Assembly (NCBI GenBank): GCA_020056645.1
Contig: JAGVHJ010000216.1
Coordinates: 1 to 6,865 of the forward strand
From: Desulfobacterales bacterium
GTDB taxonomy: Bacteria > Desulfobacterota > Desulfobacteria > Desulfobacterales > JAHIVH01
Length of the DNA stretch: 6,865 nucleotides
Direction: 5' to 3'
Numbering within the stretch: the stretch's first letter is position 1; every line of letters starts with the position of its first letter. Of this stretch, positions 4,467-6,865 are shown piece by piece. A model generated the notes under the pieces. The model was given only the letters and a program-made list of their open reading frames with translations. It had not been told where the DNA came from and searched no databases. Position numbers and translations under genes: made by a program.

Positions 4467-6719
4467 ATGATAAGTAAAGAACTGGGCGCAACGCTCGCTT
4501 TCGCAGTCAAGGAAGCAAAAAGAAGGCGTCATGAGTATGTATGTATCGAGCATGTCCTGTTCGCCATTATTCATGATGATGAGGGCCGTGAAATCGTTGA
4601 AGGATGCGGTGGAAACATCGACAATCTCCGGATATCCCTGGAGGATTTTTTTGAAAATCGGATCCAAAGCGTGGCGGAAGAGAGGGAGTACGTACTTCAA
4701 CAAACTATCGGTTTTCAGAGAATGATTCAGCGGGCTGTCAATCATGTTCGCTCCGCTGAAAAACAGGAGGTCGCAGTGGGCGACATTCTGGCCTCCATCT
4801 TTCAGGAAAAGGACTCTTACGCGGCCCACTTTCTCGAATCAGAAGGGGTCAGCAGGCTTGAGGTGTTGAATTTCATTTCCCATCACATCTCCACCCGGCC
4901 CGAGAAACCAGAAGCCGATGACACCGATACGGATAAGCTCGCCAAAGATAAGAAAAAGAAAAAGGATGATCCCCTGGAGCTTTTCACCGTTGATCTGATC
5001 CGAAAGGCTCGGCTCGGAAAAATCGATCCCCTGATCGGACGTGAAAAAGAGGTTGACCGGTGTATCCAGATTCTCTGCCGGAGAAGAAAAAACAACCCGG
5101 TTTTTGTGGGGGAACCGGGGGTTGGAAAAACCGCCATCGCTGAAGGACTGGCCCTAAATATCTACGACGGAAAGGTCCCCCGGTTTCTCGAAAATACCCG
5201 GATATACTCCCTGGATATGGGAGGGGTGCTTGCGGGAACCAAATTCAGGGGCGACTTTGAACAGCGGCTGAAACAGATCCTTCAGGCTTTGAAGCGGTTC
5301 AATAACGCCATCCTGTTTATCGATGAGATCCATACCATCGTCGGCGCAGGCGCCACAAGCGGGGGCTCCATCGATGCATCGAATATTCTCAAGCCGGCCT
5401 TGGCCACAGGTGAGCTCCGGTGCATTGGATCCACCACTTACGAGGAGTTCAAACACAATTTTGAAAAGGACCGCGCCCTCTCGAGGCGATTTGAAAAAAT
5501 CGATATCCCCGAACCCTCCGTGGCGGATACCATCCAGATTTTAAAAGGCCTCAAGTCGTGCTACGAAGCGCATCATGGCATCACTTACACCGACGAGGCC
5601 CTCGAATCGGCTGCGGAACTCTCCGCCAAGTATATCAACGACCGGTATCTGCCAGACAAGGCCATTGATGTGATCGATGAAACAGGGGCCTTTATCCGGC
5701 TTTCCGAACCGGACGCAGGCCGGAATATCGAGGCGTCGGATATCGAAAAGGTGGTCTCCAAGATGGCCAAAATACCGCCTAAAACCGTATCGACAACCGA
5801 AAAAAATAAACTGGCCTCTTTGGCCGAAGATATAAAGGAAAAGGTGTTTGGCCAGGATACCGCGATCTCCTCCCTGGTGACATCCATCAAGCGTTCCCGG
5901 GCGGGGCTCTCGATTCCTGGGCGTCCGGTTGGATCGTTTCTCTTCACCGGTCCCACTGGCGTGGGGAAAACAGAGGTGGCCAAGCAGTTGTCAGCCTCTC
6001 TCGGTGTGGAGTTTATCCGGTTCGATATGAGCGAATATATGGAAAAGCACGCAGTGGCGAGGCTGATCGGCTCTCCGCCCGGATATGTGGGGTTTGAACA
6101 AGGGGGGCTTTTGACCGAGAGCATCCGGAGAAATCCCCACAGTGTTCTTCTTCTGGATGAGATTGAAAAAGCCCATCAGGATATCTTCAATATCCTGCTT
6201 CAGGTCATGGATTACGCCACCCTGACCGACAACACAGGGAAAAAGGCCGATTTCAGAAATGTGATTATTATCATGACATCCAATGCGGGCGCGAGGGAGT
6301 TGAGCGCAAACACCATAGGTTTTGGCGGAACGGAGAACGAGGTGGCAGGGAAGGGATTGCAGGCCATCGAGAAGCAGTTCAGTCCCGAATTCCGGAACCG
6401 GCTGGACGATGTGATCGTGTTCCAGGCCTTGAACCTGAAGATCATGGAGCGGGTGGTTGATAAACTCATGGAGGAGATGAAAAACCAGCTGGCCGCCAGA
6501 AACGTGACCATGAGTCTCACCGGAAAGGCGCGGGAGTTCCTGGCCAAGCGCGGATATGACAAAAAGTATGGCGCGAGGCCCCTTGCGCGGCTGATTCAAA
6601 CGGAAATAAAAGATAAAATCGCTGACGAGGTCTTATTCGGAAAACTTGAAAATGGCGGTTCGATTTCAATCGGCTTTAAAAATGAGAAACTCAGTTTCAG
6701 TTTTAAGGCAAAACCATGA
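4467..6719 (+). CDS. clpA: ClpA, AAA+ unfoldase subunit of the ClpAP protease
   Basis: ClpA is a hexameric ring ATPase that unfolds substrates, including those delivered by ClpS, and threads them into ClpP. The protein has 750 residues (758 in E. coli). The N-domain (about 1-143) binds ClpS and keeps H22, E23 and E28. A charged linker with a run of five lysines (162-166) follows. The first ATPase domain has GEPGVGKT (215-222), pore loop KFRG (259-262), Walker B LFIDE (283-287) and arginines 340-341. The second has GPTGVGKT (495-502), pore loop GYVG (539-542), Walker B LLLDE (561-565) and sensor-2 GAR (702-704). The ClpP-docking tripeptide is IGF at 617-619, where E. coli has IGL.

The absence of a ClpB/ClpC middle domain and the clpS neighbour identify it as ClpA. 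It is in an operon with clpS, and probably with aat 95 bases downstream. ClpP is not encoded in this window. Confidence 0.98.
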   Translation: MISKELGATLAFAVKEAKRRRHEYVCIEHVLFAIIHDDEGREIVEGCGGNIDNLRISLEDFFENRIQSVAEEREYVLQQTIGFQRMIQRAVNHVRSAEKQEVAVGDILASIFQEKDSYAAHFLESEGVSRLEVLNFISHHISTRPEKPEADDTDTDKLAKDKKKKKDDPLELFTVDLIRKARLGKIDPLIGREKEVDRCIQILCRRRKNNPVFVGEPGVGKTAIAEGLALNIYDGKVPRFLENTRIYSLDMGGVLAGTKFRGDFEQRLKQILQALKRFNNAILFIDEIHTIVGAGATSGGSIDASNILKPALATGELRCIGSTTYEEFKHNFEKDRALSRRFEKIDIPEPSVADTIQILKGLKSCYEAHHGITYTDEALESAAELSAKYINDRYLPDKAIDVIDETGAFIRLSEPDAGRNIEASDIEKVVSKMAKIPPKTVSTTEKNKLASLAEDIKEKVFGQDTAISSLVTSIKRSRAGLSIPGRPVGSFLFTGPTGVGKTEVAKQLSASLGVEFIRFDMSEYMEKHAVARLIGSPPGYVGFEQGGLLTESIRRNPHSVLLLDEIEKAHQDIFNILLQVMDYATLTDNTGKKADFRNVIIIMTSNAGARELSANTIGFGGTENEVAGKGLQAIEKQFSPEFRNRLDDVIVFQALNLKIMERVVDKLMEEMKNQLAARNVTMSLTGKAREFLAKRGYDKKYGARPLARLIQTEIKDKIADEVLFGKLENGGSISIGFKNEKLSFSFKAKP

Positions 6720-6741
6720 GGGCTTGCGATTTCTCGCACAA

Positions 6742-6768
6742 GGGGAACGATGACCTGGCATTCGCCCC
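6742..6768 (+). promoter_or_regulatory. Possible hairpin masking a ribosome-binding site upstream of aat
   Basis: GGGG (6742-6745) can pair with CCCC (6765-6768). After a two-base bulge, CGA (6748-6750) pairs with TCG (6762-6764) and TG (6751-6752) with CA (6759-6760). This would cover the AAGGGG Shine-Dalgarno (6740-6745) and ATG (6750-6752) of the small ORF that follows. A second perfect five-base hairpin, TGCGA/TCGCA (6725-6729/6734-6738), stands just before it. No T run follows either hairpin, so they are not terminators. Function is inference. Confidence 0.22.
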
Positions 6769-6818
6769 ATTGTTTTCATAAAAATAGGTTTTGTTTGATT
6801 CGGTCAATCGTTCCATGA
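6750..6818 (+). CDS. Possible 22-codon leader ORF translationally coupled to aat
   Basis: AAGGGG (6740-6745) lies four bases before the ATG at 6750. The frame runs 22 codons and its TGA (6816-6818) overlaps the aat start as ATGA. aat itself has no visible Shine-Dalgarno, so reinitiation from this ORF would explain how it is translated. The peptide starts MTWHSPHCFH and ends IRSIVP; it has three His and two Cys and matches nothing I know. The ORF is short enough to be coincidental, but the combination of a Shine-Dalgarno and an ATGA overlap is more than a bare open frame. Confidence 0.28.
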   Translation: MTWHSPHCFHKNRFCLIRSIVP

Positions 6819-6865
6819 CGGTTTTTCTTCTATCCGAGACCAACTCCTTTCCACCGGTTTACCTG
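6815..6865 (+). CDS. aat: Leucyl/phenylalanyl-tRNA-protein transferase, N-terminus only (cut by window end)
   Basis: Aat transfers Leu or Phe from charged tRNA to the N-terminus of proteins that begin with Arg or Lys (and some with Met), creating degrons read by ClpS. Only 17 residues are visible, MTVFLLSETNSFPPVYL. This matches the family's usual opening: Met, a short hydrophobic strand ending in Leu, then a Phe-Pro-Pro element before the conserved Gly-rich region. The position directly after clpS-clpA supports the call. A TAG at 6785-6787 limits upstream extension; a TTG at 6791 is the only other start and lacks a usable Shine-Dalgarno. The remainder of the gene, including the catalytic domain, lies outside the window, so activity cannot be judged. 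Confidence 0.78.
   Translation, partial: MTVFLLSETNSFPPVYL

Noticed and set aside
4947..4966. Lysine-codon A-rich run in the clpA linker as a programmed frameshift site
   Set aside because: The in-frame sequence is G AAA AAG rather than the slippery A AAA AAG, and no supporting Shine-Dalgarno or downstream stem stands out.
4917..5010. Internal start producing a short ClpA lacking its N-domain, as at M169 of E. coli ClpA
   Set aside because: There is no Met codon in frame between residues 86 and 251 of this ClpA, so an ATG-initiated equivalent cannot be made.

Overview
The window is an ordinary chromosomal stretch from a Gram-negative bacterium, with every credible gene on the + strand. The organism is probably a deltaproteobacterium (Desulfobacterota, Desulfobacterales-like). 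That placement is an inference from the protein style (an 841-residue SecA with a zinc-binding SEC-C tail, a membrane-anchored M23 peptidase beside secA, a proteobacterial ClpS/ClpA/Aat set) and from roughly even GC in genes against AT-rich spacers; no marker here fixes the genus. I see no mobile element, CRISPR array, tRNA or rRNA.

Layout. Positions 3-101 are probably the 3' end of an unidentified upstream gene. An AT-rich spacer follows with the best promoter in the window (TTGACA, extended -10 TATAGA), which would drive a membrane-anchored LytM/M23 peptidoglycan hydrolase (256-1182). A 223-base spacer holds a candidate secA promoter and a leader with a three-block stem whose 3' arm (1373-1390) ends on the secA ribosome-binding site. 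secA (1406-3931) is complete. A 211-base AT-rich spacer holds candidate promoters and a second bulged stem (4049-4103). Then come clpS (4143-4463) and clpA (4467-6719), separated by three bases and almost certainly co-transcribed. A 95-base spacer holds a possible 22-codon ORF that overlaps the next gene by ATGA. The window ends in the first 17 codons of aat (6815 onward).

How the genes work together. There are two functional blocks. The first concerns the envelope: SecA powers protein export through SecYEG, and the M23 protein, itself anchored in the inner membrane, is predicted to cut peptidoglycan cross-links. The second is a bacterial N-degron (Leu/N-end rule) pathway in gene order. Aat adds Leu or Phe to proteins with certain N-termini, ClpS recognises the resulting N-terminal bulky hydrophobic residue, and ClpA unfolds the substrate for ClpP, whose gene is not in the window. 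Known specificity and catalytic residues are intact in all three complete enzymes and in ClpS.

The protein-coding content is well known. The least explained material is the non-coding DNA: the structured secA leader, the structured spacer before clpS, and the possible coupling ORF before aat.
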